Assembly (NCBI GenBank): GCA_965368085.1
Contig: CBDULP010000014.1
Location: 1 to 61,069, forward strand
DNA: 61,069 bases
Reading direction: 5' to 3'
Source: Peptoclostridium sp965368085
Lineage (GTDB): Bacteria; Bacillota; Clostridia; Peptostreptococcales; Peptostreptococcaceae
This document shows positions 26,086 through 34,540 of the stretch, one piece after another; position 1 is the stretch's first letter; every line of letters begins with the position of its first letter. The notes beneath the pieces are model-generated. The model was not told the origin of the DNA. It was given only the letters and a program-made list of their open reading frames with translations, and did not search any database. A program made the position numbers and the translations under genes.

Positions 26086-26233
26086 TGTAGCTTTAAAACA
26101 AAGTTTGATCAAAATAATTGCTGTAAACATTGATCTTTTGTAAAAACAGAAACTCAATTTTGAAAAAAAGTTTGATCAAAGTTGAGTTCTTTTATTTTTT
26201 AGCTATATTTATTTTTGTAAAAAAGTTTGATCA
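26086..26233. repeat. Transposon left end with three spaced TnsB-type sites
   Basis: After TGTAGC there are three 20-bp sites: TTTAAAACAAAGTTTGATCA (26092-26111), TTTGAAAAAAAGTTTGATCA (26159-26178) and TTTGTAAAAAAGTTTGATCA (26214-26233). The spacing (47 and 35 bp between sites) mirrors the dispersed sites in the Tn7 left end. Confidence 0.88.
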
Positions 26234-26281
26234 TTTTCTAGTGGTTTAATCGTTTCTTTTTCTTTTAAATGTATTTTAGAA

Positions 26282-26317
26282 ATAAAAAAACTACACTATT
26301 AAATATAAAAGTGTAGC
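26282..26317 (-). terminator. Terminator after the PD-(D/E)XK-helicase gene
   Basis: Stem CTACACT/AGTGTAG with a 12-nt AT loop, followed by TTTTTTTATT on the minus strand. Confidence 0.65.
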
Positions 26318-26366
26318 TTCAATAAAAAACTGCACATAGCTCATTAGCTAGTGTGAAAGTAAAATG

Positions 26367-27872
26367 CTAATTCTTTTTTAATTCACTTCTGTTTAAAATT
26401 GCGATGCAATGCTTGAGTATTTCTTCGTTATCCATAATAATTATATGAAGTTTCTTTCTGGTTCTCGTTACTATTTGAAACAGCATCTTCGTTGCATTGT
26501 AATATGTATTGCGGTTATAAGACAACTCACCGTTTTGATTGTAGTAAAAATGCCTATCCATCACAGCAACCACATTATCAAATTCCTGTCCGATTACTTC
26601 ATGAGCATTATCATTCCGAAATGTTTGATACTTGTCAAATGGCGAAGAAGTATGTAAAGAAGGGGTATAGCTTATGGATTTCCATCCCTGACTACCTAAT
26701 AGCATCAAGGATTCTCTTACTTCTTTCTCGTTTGAAAAATAGCTAATCTCAATATTTGAATACTTTTGGTCATGGTTTTGTTTTGACATATCAAATAGAT
26801 TTTTAATAAATGTAGCAATTTCCTTATTGGTTCTTATTTTTTCTGTTAGATTGAATTTAGCAGGCGACGCTTCTGTATCAAGAAAATCTGGGATATTTCT
26901 TGTACTTTCACTAGTTGATAAACATTGTTTTGAGTCGTACGAGAAAACACACTTATTGCCACCTTGCTTAATAGCAGCAATAGCAGATGCAATCTGGTGG
27001 GAGTAAATACGCTGTACTTCATCAAAAATCACTAAATCAAAATCTTTAAGTTGATTGTCTTTTAAGTACGCATTTAATGATTTTATCGGTTCAATTTCAC
27101 GAAAACCAGCATCATGAAGTTTGTAATGCCCAGAGTTCAACTTGCCACAATGGAATATAATTACATTTTTATTTTCGCTGATGTAGCTTTTTGCAATATC
27201 ATATGTTAAAAGTGTTTTTCCTGTTCCTGCTGCTCCGTATATTGATATAAAGTTTGATGATTTTTCACTTTTTGAAGACATAATACTTTTTTTGATTTCT
27301 TCTTGTTGCTTTGTTAAGAAGTAATTCCCTTGTAAAAATGCCTCCGTTGAATTAAATGGTGACACCAGATAATTTGTTGGATCGAATAATCTATCTATAT
27401 CTTCAAAAATTATTACCTTTTGCTTATATAGCTCATCAGCTAACAATTGTATATTTGATTCGCATAAATGCCCTGATTCATCCAAAGTATATAATTTATT
27501 TTCTTCACGCACATAAGTAAAATTCAGAATCTCTTTATCCAAAAAACTTAAATAGTATCTATTTCTCTTAAGTTGATCTGTGATCTTATGGCCTGTATTT
27601 TTTCTTTTTAGCTCAATATTTATAATGGAATTTTCGCCAATACGCAATAAATCAAACTCTTTCCCTATCTGATTAATAGAATACCCAACAAAAAAACAGT
27701 CATAGATTTTATGATCTATATTTTTGAGTTTGAGTTCATTCACCAAAGAATTAAGGTCGTCCAACTCTTCTGTTTTCATATTAATGTCATACATATTTGC
27801 ATAATCATCAAATACAGACTCTGACAACTTCTTCCACGAACTGCACAATGACAATAGATTTATTGGTTTCAT
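26367..27872 (-). CDS. PD-(D/E)XK nuclease-like domain fused to a DUF2075-type helicase
   Basis: A 501-aa cargo protein at the transposon left end. The N-terminal ~150 residues contain GKEFDLLRIGENSIINIELK, where D74, E87 and K89 fit a PD-(D/E)XK nuclease core. The C-terminal ~300 residues are a P-loop helicase of the DUF2075 kind: Walker A GAAGTGKTLL (213-222), Walker B VIFDE followed by VQRI (281-288), and later TEKIRTN and VTRTRKKL resembling motifs IV and VI. Such nuclease-helicase fusions are common among phage-defence proteins, and its place in the element fits that, but activity is inferred. It has its own promoter and terminator candidates. Confidence 0.75.
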   Translation of the reverse strand: MKPINLLSLCSSWKKLSESVFDDYANMYDINMKTEELDDLNSLVNELKLKNIDHKIYDCFFVGYSINQIGKEFDLLRIGENSIINIELKRKNTGHKITDQLKRNRYYLSFLDKEILNFTYVREENKLYTLDESGHLCESNIQLLADELYKQKVIIFEDIDRLFDPTNYLVSPFNSTEAFLQGNYFLTKQQEEIKKSIMSSKSEKSSNFISIYGAAGTGKTLLTYDIAKSYISENKNVIIFHCGKLNSGHYKLHDAGFREIEPIKSLNAYLKDNQLKDFDLVIFDEVQRIYSHQIASAIAAIKQGGNKCVFSYDSKQCLSTSESTRNIPDFLDTEASPAKFNLTEKIRTNKEIATFIKNLFDMSKQNHDQKYSNIEISYFSNEKEVRESLMLLGSQGWKSISYTPSLHTSSPFDKYQTFRNDNAHEVIGQEFDNVVAVMDRHFYYNQNGELSYNRNTYYNATKMLFQIVTRTRKKLHIIIMDNEEILKHCIAILNRSELKKN

Positions 27873-28011
27873 ATATAGCTCCTTTCACCACCATATTTTA
27901 GGTGGTTGTTATAGTAAAGTGCAATTGCAGGCATCATTCCCTTATTCCGCTTTACTGCAATATCCAATGCTCATAAATTCAGTTTATTTCGCTAAAAAAT
28001 ACGTCTACCAC

Positions 28012-28020
28012 ATTATAACA
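28012..28020 (-). promoter_or_regulatory. Extended -10 promoter candidate for the nuclease-helicase gene
   Basis: On the minus strand TGTTATAAT is a consensus extended -10 box about 140 bp before the start at 27872. No good -35 box is seen, as often with extended -10 promoters. Confidence 0.4.
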
Positions 28021-28090
28021 AAAAAAAGGTGAGTTGTACTTCCTTTGGTTTACCAACTCCAATTATTTTTAATTCCGTTATAGTAGTATA

Positions 28091-28116
28091 TGTAGCTTTA
28101 TAAAAAAATTTTGACA
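28091..28116 (+). repeat. Internal degenerate copy of the transposon left terminus
   Basis: TGTAGC is followed by TTTATAAAAAAATTTTGACA, which agrees with one or other true left-end site at 16 of 20 positions. It has the same orientation as the left end but no further TnsB-like sites after it. Confidence 0.4.
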
Positions 28117-28132
28117 ACACTACATATCTTAA

Positions 28133-28588
28133 TTAATCATCGAATCCATCAACAAGTGCACCTTTAGTGTTGTATAACTCTGCAGGGTCACTTTTGCTAT
28201 TGTTCCAAGTACCTTTGCCATCAAGCCAATGAAATTCTATATCTGAGTTTTTAGCAGAGTCGCCAACCTTTACAGATGAATCGTAATCTAAAGTGAATTT
28301 CGGAAATGTAAAAGATTGATTACCTCTTACCGATACAATTTCCCACCCCGCAAGATCTACTGGCTTACTTCCTGAATTTGTAATTACAATATATTCAGCT
28401 TTTTTATCCAGAGCAGTAATTATTAGTTCTTTACTCATCGTATTTGTTTGGTTCTTAGTTGATACACTTGTTTCTAATTTTGTATTGACTTCATATAAAA
28501 TAATATTCTCAGCAGCCGATTTTGATTGCAACACTTTGTTCTCGGTTCCAAGCGAATTGTTATCACATCCATTTGTATGACTTTTTTG
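28133..28588 (-). pseudogene. Remnant of a lamin-tail-domain (LTD) lipoprotein
   Basis: The readable 134 codons hold one LTD fold: EYIVITNSGSKPVDLAGWEI, SFTFPKFTLDYDSSVKVGD and WNNSKSDPAELYNTKGALVD are typical. Upstream in frame is HTNGCDNNS, which looks like the sequence around a lipobox Cys, but a TAA stop comes only a few codons earlier and no signal peptide can be read. No good ribosome site precedes the possible GTG at 28534. Probably the broken tail of an exported protein. Confidence 0.6.
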
Positions 28589-28616
28589 TTATATTTCACC
28601 ATGTCAAATGTATAAA

Positions 28617-28648
28617 AAAGCCCCTTTGAATAAAATCAAAAGGGCTTA
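28617..28648 (-). terminator. Intrinsic terminator after the small-gene pair
   Basis: RNA-sense AGCCCTTTTGA pairs with TCAAAGGGGCT (one wobble), followed by TTTTTTAT. Confidence 0.8.
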
Positions 28649-28690
28649 TTAATAACTGCTGTGTTATGAAATGAAATCATTGTTCGTAAC

Positions 28691-28927
28691 TTACTTTTTT
28701 TTCTTTATAAATTTTAGTTTATTCATTTCTTTAGCACATTTCTTAGAGCCCTGTCTCAATCCATCTGAAATAGCACCTTTACTTTCTTCTGTTCTGTTCA
28801 AGTAACCATCCTCAAATCCATCGTCATACCCTTTGTTGTAGCCGTTTATAATACCAAATTCATAAATTTTATTGTAAAGCAAGTTCAAGCTCTCATTAAG
28901 TTCCTCTTTTCGTTTAGCAATACCCAT
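28691..28927 (-). CDS. Small hypothetical protein (78 aa)
   Basis: A 78-aa, strongly charged protein with a repeated Gly-Tyr pattern (INGYNKGYDDGFEDGYLN near the middle) and a Lys-rich tail (KLKFIKKKK). A ribosome site AAAGGAG lies 8 nt upstream of the ATG, and a terminator follows, so expression is plausible. It overlaps the preceding tiny frame by 14 bp, suggesting translational coupling. I do not recognise the family. Confidence 0.6.
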   Translation of the reverse strand: MGIAKRKEELNESLNLLYNKIYEFGIINGYNKGYDDGFEDGYLNRTEESKGAISDGLRQGSKKCAKEMNKLKFIKKKK

Positions 28928-29084
28928 CCTGATACTCCTTTCTCTTATCTTGTCTAAGTTCTATAAACAAAGATTCTGAATCAACATCAACTCCTAGTTT
29001 AGTTAGAATTTGTTCCTGTTCAGTAATTTCATTTTCTATCTGCCTTTTTTTCCAATTGTCAATGTAAATAACTTTTTCTTTCAA
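28914..29084 (-). CDS. Small hypothetical protein (56 aa), TTG start
   Basis: A 56-codon frame that reads KEKVIYIDNWKKRQIENEIT and continues as a charged helix to QDGYC. The TTG at 29084 has a GAGG site 8 nt upstream; GTG at 29093 is too close to it. It overlaps the next small gene. No family recognised; the composition and coupling support it being real, but it could be chance. Confidence 0.4.
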   Translation of the reverse strand: MKEKVIYIDNWKKRQIENEITEQEQILTKLGVDVDSESLFIELRQDKRKEYQDGYC

Positions 29085-29251
29085 ATTGAACACCTCTACT
29101 TCATAGTTCTTTCAACTATAACTGCCATTAATATCGATATTTTAATACTAATTAACTAGATTTTAAGTTTAATTCTTTTATCGTGAATATTGAGTGCACT
29201 ATTATACGAATTCGTTAAGCTCATTATATTTGATGTAATTGATATTGTCAT

Positions 29252-30682
29252 CTAAATTTCCTTTTTAAAAAGTGGGTCACATTCCTGATCTATTGAACTA
29301 AGTATTCTCATGATAGCTAACCCTAAATGCTCCATCAAATAGTCCATTTTATTCCATGCAATTTCAATTTCAATTGTGCTATATATATCGTGAATAATCT
29401 TTATATATGAAAGCTTTAAACATGTTTTCCTAATATACTCATTTATTAGACCATGTTCCCTGTAACTAGCTCTACATAGTTTTTCTCCAAAATAAACACA
29501 CTCTTCAACACATGAAAATGTATATTCGTTTAATCTTTTATTAAATTCCATATTCTCCACTATAGATTTTGGCAATTTATTTCTAAACTTTCTTTTATCA
29601 AAGAAAATCTCACGATAAGCCATTTTCATATGCAACAGTGATTTGTCATTCAAGCCGAGATTACTTCTAACTAACCTATTTGTCAGTTTTAACTTCTTAT
29701 TAAATCGACTATACTTTTCCCCTTTTCCCTCTGTTAATATCTCAATCAAATCTTTTTTTATTGTTATGCTCGAGACAGTTCTATTTTGCGACTTATACTT
29801 TTCGTTAACTTTGCAAAGATATTTAGATTTATCTCTTGACTGCTCTAGCAAATTCGTGAAAATATTTTCATATAATTTTAATTCATTTCTCCGATCAATA
29901 TAATACAAATAACGTGCAAAAATAATATTAAGATTTTCCTTATCACTACTTATATTTTGAAATTGCTTTGATGAAATGTTGGATAGTTCATTCTTAATTT
30001 CTCTTAAATAAGTTTTGACACTTTTTTTTGCAATCCCCTGATACTCAGTTATTATATGATTGATAGTAATAAAAAAAAGATTACTGAAGCTATTTTCTAC
30101 TAAGTTTAATACCTGCATTTCTATTTTTGGATTTCTTGATTTGTTGTTTTTGAAAAATATTATTTCTTCTTTTGAAGAATTATAATAGTCTCTAATAGCT
30201 TTAAAATGAATGTTGAAACTATCACAAAAATCGGTAGATTGAAATTCCAAGTTTCTCAATTTTTCATAATTAGCTCTCTTAATAGCTTCTACTTTATGAC
30301 TTGAATGTAGGGCACTTTTAAAACTCTTACCCTCTTCTCCCAATTCAATGAAGTGATCAATGCAATTTTCAACATCTAACGGCTTATCTTTCTTAATTCT
30401 ATCTAAAAACATCTTGTTCGGAAGCTTCGTATCTCGTTCAGTTCTATTAAGTACAAGTTTTCCTTTCGACACATCTAGTAATTCAACAAAAGACTTAATA
30501 AATGAGATAATCTCATCTTTGGGAAATTCAAAAATGTCAATATTAAATCCATCAAGTTCCTTAAGTTTTTTAATTATACCTTCAATTCTTACGTAAGTTT
30601 TCTGTATTTCATCTGGTTCATTATTGCAAGAAATTTTTTTTGCGATATTATAGATTTCACTCTTTTCCACATTTAACACCAC
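29252..30682 (-). CDS. Hypothetical cargo protein (476 aa)
   Basis: A 476-aa, Lys/Glu/Asn-rich and mostly helical protein without signal peptide or transmembrane segments. I find no Walker, nuclease or helix-turn-helix motif. A Cys/Tyr-rich stretch (FSCVEECVYFGEKLCRASYR) near the C-terminus is the most distinctive feature. The sequence is clearly more AT-rich than tnsA-tnsD. It stands alone behind a 220-bp gap and upstream lies a membrane protein on the same strand. Given its place among defence-like cargo, an effector role is possible, but this is guilt by association. Confidence 0.6.
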   Translation of the reverse strand: MVLNVEKSEIYNIAKKISCNNEPDEIQKTYVRIEGIIKKLKELDGFNIDIFEFPKDEIISFIKSFVELLDVSKGKLVLNRTERDTKLPNKMFLDRIKKDKPLDVENCIDHFIELGEEGKSFKSALHSSHKVEAIKRANYEKLRNLEFQSTDFCDSFNIHFKAIRDYYNSSKEEIIFFKNNKSRNPKIEMQVLNLVENSFSNLFFITINHIITEYQGIAKKSVKTYLREIKNELSNISSKQFQNISSDKENLNIIFARYLYYIDRRNELKLYENIFTNLLEQSRDKSKYLCKVNEKYKSQNRTVSSITIKKDLIEILTEGKGEKYSRFNKKLKLTNRLVRSNLGLNDKSLLHMKMAYREIFFDKRKFRNKLPKSIVENMEFNKRLNEYTFSCVEECVYFGEKLCRASYREHGLINEYIRKTCLKLSYIKIIHDIYSTIEIEIAWNKMDYLMEHLGLAIMRILSSIDQECDPLFKKEI

Positions 30683-30905
30683 TTTTTATTATTATATTAC
30701 CCCATCTTGTCAACACGTTTTTTTAATTTTAACATTTTTGCCGAATAAAACATCTTATTTTAATCAAATTTTATTTTAGAATTAAATATAATCAAGAAAA
30801 ATGAGTCGTTTAGGTAATACCTATTAAATGTTATACAATCTCTAAATTACTAATGTGGTCATTAGAAAAAAGTATTTAATATAATATTACGGAGTACATC
30901 CCTAT

Positions 30906-31736
30906 TCAATTATTTAATTTTTCCTCATTTTTTTCATTATAGACAAATGAATCTTCAAGCTTAAAAAACAATTCTGCAACCACATCGATTATAGCTACTA
31001 CTATCATTGATTCTTTAATGACATTAGTGTACAAAGTAGTTAACATATCTTTTGGTACGGTATTTACAATAATCGATAATATAAACATTTTATCCAAACG
31101 TTTTAAAATAGTATCGGTAACATCGATTAAAGGATTAATATTTGAAACAATAAAAACATATAAAACACCATATATTACATAAAAATAAAACCTACTATAT
31201 TTTTTAAAATTCAAATTATATCTTGGATTAATCCTTCGATTAGGTTGTTGAACAAAACAATAGAACCAATTATCAGAAATAATGTCAACTAAGTTATTGC
31301 TAATAAAATAAAATCCAATTATCCATCCAATAAATGACAAGAACTCTCCATTTAAGCCCATTGCTGTAAAACCTATCCACGAGAAAATTTTCACAAAACA
31401 AACAAGTAACATTGAAATTATAAACAACATTAAAGATATAAATGGGTAGCCCATGAATAGTGCAGCAAAAATAATTGTACTCATACCTTTTCGATATGCT
31501 ATAGTATTCAAGTTCTTGGGACTACGCTGAGCTAGCTGACCTAAACTATAGAACGTAATTGATCCGTAAAGAGCTATCAGTAAATCAATTACCAGAAACC
31601 AAACATATTTTCTGCAAATAAACAAATAAAAAAGAACAATGGTTAACATAGGCGCAAAAAATAAAAATCTATGAAAATGCTTAATATCATTTAGCTTTAA
31701 TAATTTTTTGATTTTATTATTTAAAATTGTTTTCAT
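30906..31736 (-). CDS. Hypothetical membrane protein (276 aa)
   Basis: A 276-aa protein with about six hydrophobic segments (around residues 25-45, 48-68, 85-115, 130-150, 180-200 and 225-255) and a short charged C-terminal tail (EDSFVYNEKNEEKLNN). Aromatic residues are very frequent. No transporter signature is recognised. It is AT-rich like its neighbours. It may act with the 476-aa orphan downstream, but the 220-bp gap between them leaves this open. Confidence 0.55.
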   Translation of the reverse strand: MKTILNNKIKKLLKLNDIKHFHRFLFFAPMLTIVLFYLFICRKYVWFLVIDLLIALYGSITFYSLGQLAQRSPKNLNTIAYRKGMSTIIFAALFMGYPFISLMLFIISMLLVCFVKIFSWIGFTAMGLNGEFLSFIGWIIGFYFISNNLVDIISDNWFYCFVQQPNRRINPRYNLNFKKYSRFYFYVIYGVLYVFIVSNINPLIDVTDTILKRLDKMFILSIIVNTVPKDMLTTLYTNVIKESMIVVAIIDVVAELFFKLEDSFVYNEKNEEKLNN

Positions 31737-32233
31737 ATAATTTTTTTCCTTTTTTAGATTTTTAAAAAATTTGTATTTACTTGACTATTGCTAAAAGCTT
31801 GTATAACTTAGATTCCCAGATTAGCACGACTCGATTTCTTATAATCATTTTAAAATACTACATATCCACCATGTTATGCATCATTGATCCAACTTGATAA
31901 AAATGTGATCAATTAGAAGTCTGGATACCACTTAATCAAATCAGTTTCACCATTATGAGCCCCGAGACATTTAGGGTATAAAAGCAAATGATTCTTAATC
32001 TCCAGACACAACTTCCCAACTTCTTCCTCTAAAAGATAAGTACATCTACTCCCCTTTTACTTTCACATTCTATAATTTCCAAAGGAGTCAAGCCCACCAT
32101 TTCAGTCGTCAACCTTCAAAGGATAGTTCACAATTTCATCGTAAGACTTCTTAACAAGCAGGATAGCCATTGTCTTATTCGCCTTAATCCTAAGTGGCTA
32201 TGGCCTGACATCACCTTATAAGTATTCTTAATA
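31737..32233. other. Decayed coding sequence inside the cargo
   Basis: About 500 bp without an intact gene. On the minus strand the stretch 32170-31915 still reads as protein-like segments (MAILLVKKSYDEIVNYPL; LLEEEVGKLCLEIKNHLL; AHNGETDLIKWYPDF) broken by stops and frameshifts, and its base composition is less AT-rich than the flanking cargo. I cannot name the family. Confidence 0.4.
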
Positions 32234-33340
32234 TTATGTATTGTTGATAGATGAACTTATTACTTTTCCAGATAATTCTTCAATGTTGTCGATTAAGTCA
32301 TTCAATACATCTTCAAATAACTCGAGCTCACCAAGTGAATGTACTATATCATTTTCTGCCCGCTCTGCATATTCAGATATTTCATCTCGTGCTTCATCAG
32401 TAGCTTTCTCGATATATTCCTCCAGATATTCATCATACGCTTCCATTGAATATTCGTTGAATTTTTGATTATAAATTTGTTCAAAGTCTAAACAAACATA
32501 CTCGAAAAATGGACCTCCAAATTCAGAAATCGACTCTAAATATGGGATGCTTAAAGAATCAACGACATTAAGAAGATATTCTATTTCTTCCTCAATATCA
32601 TAATATTCATAATCTATGTTCTCAATTAATATTCTTATTTTTTCCCATTCTTCAATTATGTATATTAACTCATACAAATCATCTTCTGAATAAAATGTAG
32701 CTTCTCCAATAAATACAAATTTATTTAGATTATAATTGTAATTAAATAATTGATCTATAAAATTTTCTTTATGTACTTTTAAAGTATTCAATAATCTTAT
32801 TGCGGTTAATCGTAATTCATTATATTCATCATCATAATACGGAATTGAATCGTTTTTAATTTGTTCAAAATAACTACTAAATAAATATGAGATGAATTCT
32901 TTGTCATAAGTAATTGTACCTGCTTCAAAATTTTTCTTACTTTCATTCGAATAATTTCCAGATCCCCAATATGCAATATTTTCTGTAGCAACTACTTTCA
33001 CATGATTGTTCAAATTAAAATATACTTGTATTGATTCAGGAAATTTCTCTGGTTCTAATTTATGTAAATACGTTTTTATTGTCGAACTTGCATTTTGGCG
33101 AACCCTATCATTATAATAATATTCAAATCGATTCGGAATGTTTGTTATTAGTTGGATTTCCACGTTATCGCCTAATTTTCTTAACATATTAAGAAGGTTA
33201 TCATTTTCATACTTTGAAATATTATATGTTATAATGCCTACTTTCTTTGCATTTTTAAAATCTTCAAGAACCTCTTTATAACAAAATTCATCTTTGCTAG
33301 AAACAAATTTGCCATGGCTAAACTCTTTTTCTGTAAACAT
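32234..33340 (-). CDS. PLD-superfamily-like protein with acidic coiled tail
   Basis: A 368-aa protein. The first ~170 residues resemble the phospholipase D fold: one HKD-like motif HVKVVATENIAYWGSGNYS (H113, K115, with Asn/Glu instead of Asp and a G-S-G-N turn) and the following FEAG. Many bacterial PLD-like nucleases act as dimers with one motif per chain. The C-terminal ~200 residues are highly acidic and helical (many E, D and Y). It lies 105 bp after the UvrD-like helicase on the same strand and may belong to that defence operon. Whether it is catalytic or a sensor is not visible. Confidence 0.6.
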   Translation of the reverse strand: MFTEKEFSHGKFVSSKDEFCYKEVLEDFKNAKKVGIITYNISKYENDNLLNMLRKLGDNVEIQLITNIPNRFEYYYNDRVRQNASSTIKTYLHKLEPEKFPESIQVYFNLNNHVKVVATENIAYWGSGNYSNESKKNFEAGTITYDKEFISYLFSSYFEQIKNDSIPYYDDEYNELRLTAIRLLNTLKVHKENFIDQLFNYNYNLNKFVFIGEATFYSEDDLYELIYIIEEWEKIRILIENIDYEYYDIEEEIEYLLNVVDSLSIPYLESISEFGGPFFEYVCLDFEQIYNQKFNEYSMEAYDEYLEEYIEKATDEARDEISEYAERAENDIVHSLGELELFEDVLNDLIDNIEELSGKVISSSINNT

Positions 33341-33445
33341 GTTGTCTCCTTTCTATTCTATATATGAGCTCACTATTTCATTTCACAATAACTTCTTCTA
33401 ACTACGCTATCTTTTCCATAAAACAATCATTTTAGCTTTGAATCA

Positions 33446-34540
33446 TCAATATATGCTTTTTAAACTAAATCTATTGATTCCTTTTAATTTACATTCTCCA
33501 TCATATAAAATTCCAACACTATATTGTGCTCTTGTAAAGGCTACATAGTATTTTGCTTTTGATGTCTCTATATTAGAATAATCTCCCGTTTTCAGAAATT
33601 TTTTCATCGGCCCATTAGGAATTATCAGCACCCGTTCAAATGTAAGTCCTTTTGAAGCACCAAAATTTAAAATATTTTCACTATCAAATTTACTTCTTCT
33701 ATCAAATCTTAGCAATTGAGGGCTAAACCTTTTTATATACGTGTCTACATCCTTTCCATTAATAATAAACACTCCATCATGCCCTGTATCTTCAATATTT
33801 TTCGAAATTGTTTTTTCCATTTCTGGATATAATGAATCAGCCAAATCACAAATTTCTTGATTGGATCTAAAGCATTCTTTCTTATGATAAATAGTACAAA
33901 TATCATTCTTTTGCCAATTTATAAATAAATCATATATGTTACACCCCTTGTACTTCTTATTCTTGGCAGAGTTATTAGTTGAATATGTTGCCTGTCTAAC
34001 ATCTCCCACTACAATCATATTTATTCTTGATCTAAATAATAAATTTAATATATCCAAATCATATCCTGCCAAATCCTGCACTTCATCTATATAAATGGTG
34101 TCATGCATTAGTTCTAGTCTGTTTATTACTGCACCCTTTGATTTTGTATTACATTCTTTTACAAACAAAGATATTTTATCTGTATAGATATATTCTCCTG
34201 ATTGCAAATAGTATTTTTCTACATCTTGCTTTTTTACAAATTTTGCTGAAGTTCCATTAATAAACATTATTGATTTAATTCTCTTTTTATCATACAAATA
34301 ATTTTGATATGGATGTACACCTTCATTTAATAAAAAAGAAAACCAACTCTTAATTTCTATATTAGATGGAATAACTCCATTTAGCTTTATTATTTTTTTC
34401 TTTATTTCATTAAGATTATCAATTGTATATGTCAATATTAAGATTTTTTTCTTTTGTTTACTCAAAGAATCCTTAGCTATAAAGGTTGTTTTACCTGAGC
34501 CAGCTGCTGAAATAATCACCTTATTATTTGATTGCATCAT
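33446..34540 (-). CDS. Compact UvrD/Rep-like helicase (GajB-like)
   Basis: A 364-aa superfamily 1 helicase. Motif I is SAAGSGKTTF (11-20), motif II IYIDEVQDL (149-157), motif III VVGDVRQATYS, motif V KGLTFERVLI and motif VI VAFTRAQYSVGIL. It is shorter than the usual GajB (~490 aa) because the 1B/2B subdomains are reduced. The ATG follows GAGG by 8 nt. It overlaps the end of the OLD-type gene by 17 bp, so the two are translationally coupled. This gene pair is the layout of the Gabija anti-phage system, in which GajB senses DNA ends and activates GajA; applying this here is inference. Confidence 0.75.
   Translation of the reverse strand: MMQSNNKVIISAAGSGKTTFIAKDSLSKQKKKILILTYTIDNLNEIKKKIIKLNGVIPSNIEIKSWFSFLLNEGVHPYQNYLYDKKRIKSIMFINGTSAKFVKKQDVEKYYLQSGEYIYTDKISLFVKECNTKSKGAVINRLELMHDTIYIDEVQDLAGYDLDILNLLFRSRINMIVVGDVRQATYSTNNSAKNKKYKGCNIYDLFINWQKNDICTIYHKKECFRSNQEICDLADSLYPEMEKTISKNIEDTGHDGVFIINGKDVDTYIKRFSPQLLRFDRRSKFDSENILNFGASKGLTFERVLIIPNGPMKKFLKTGDYSNIETSKAKYYVAFTRAQYSVGILYDGECKLKGINRFSLKSIY

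Noticed and set aside
26312..26331. Another TGTAGC-like end inside the left end
   Set aside because: The hexamer is part of a terminator stem and the following bases fit the TnsB-site consensus poorly.
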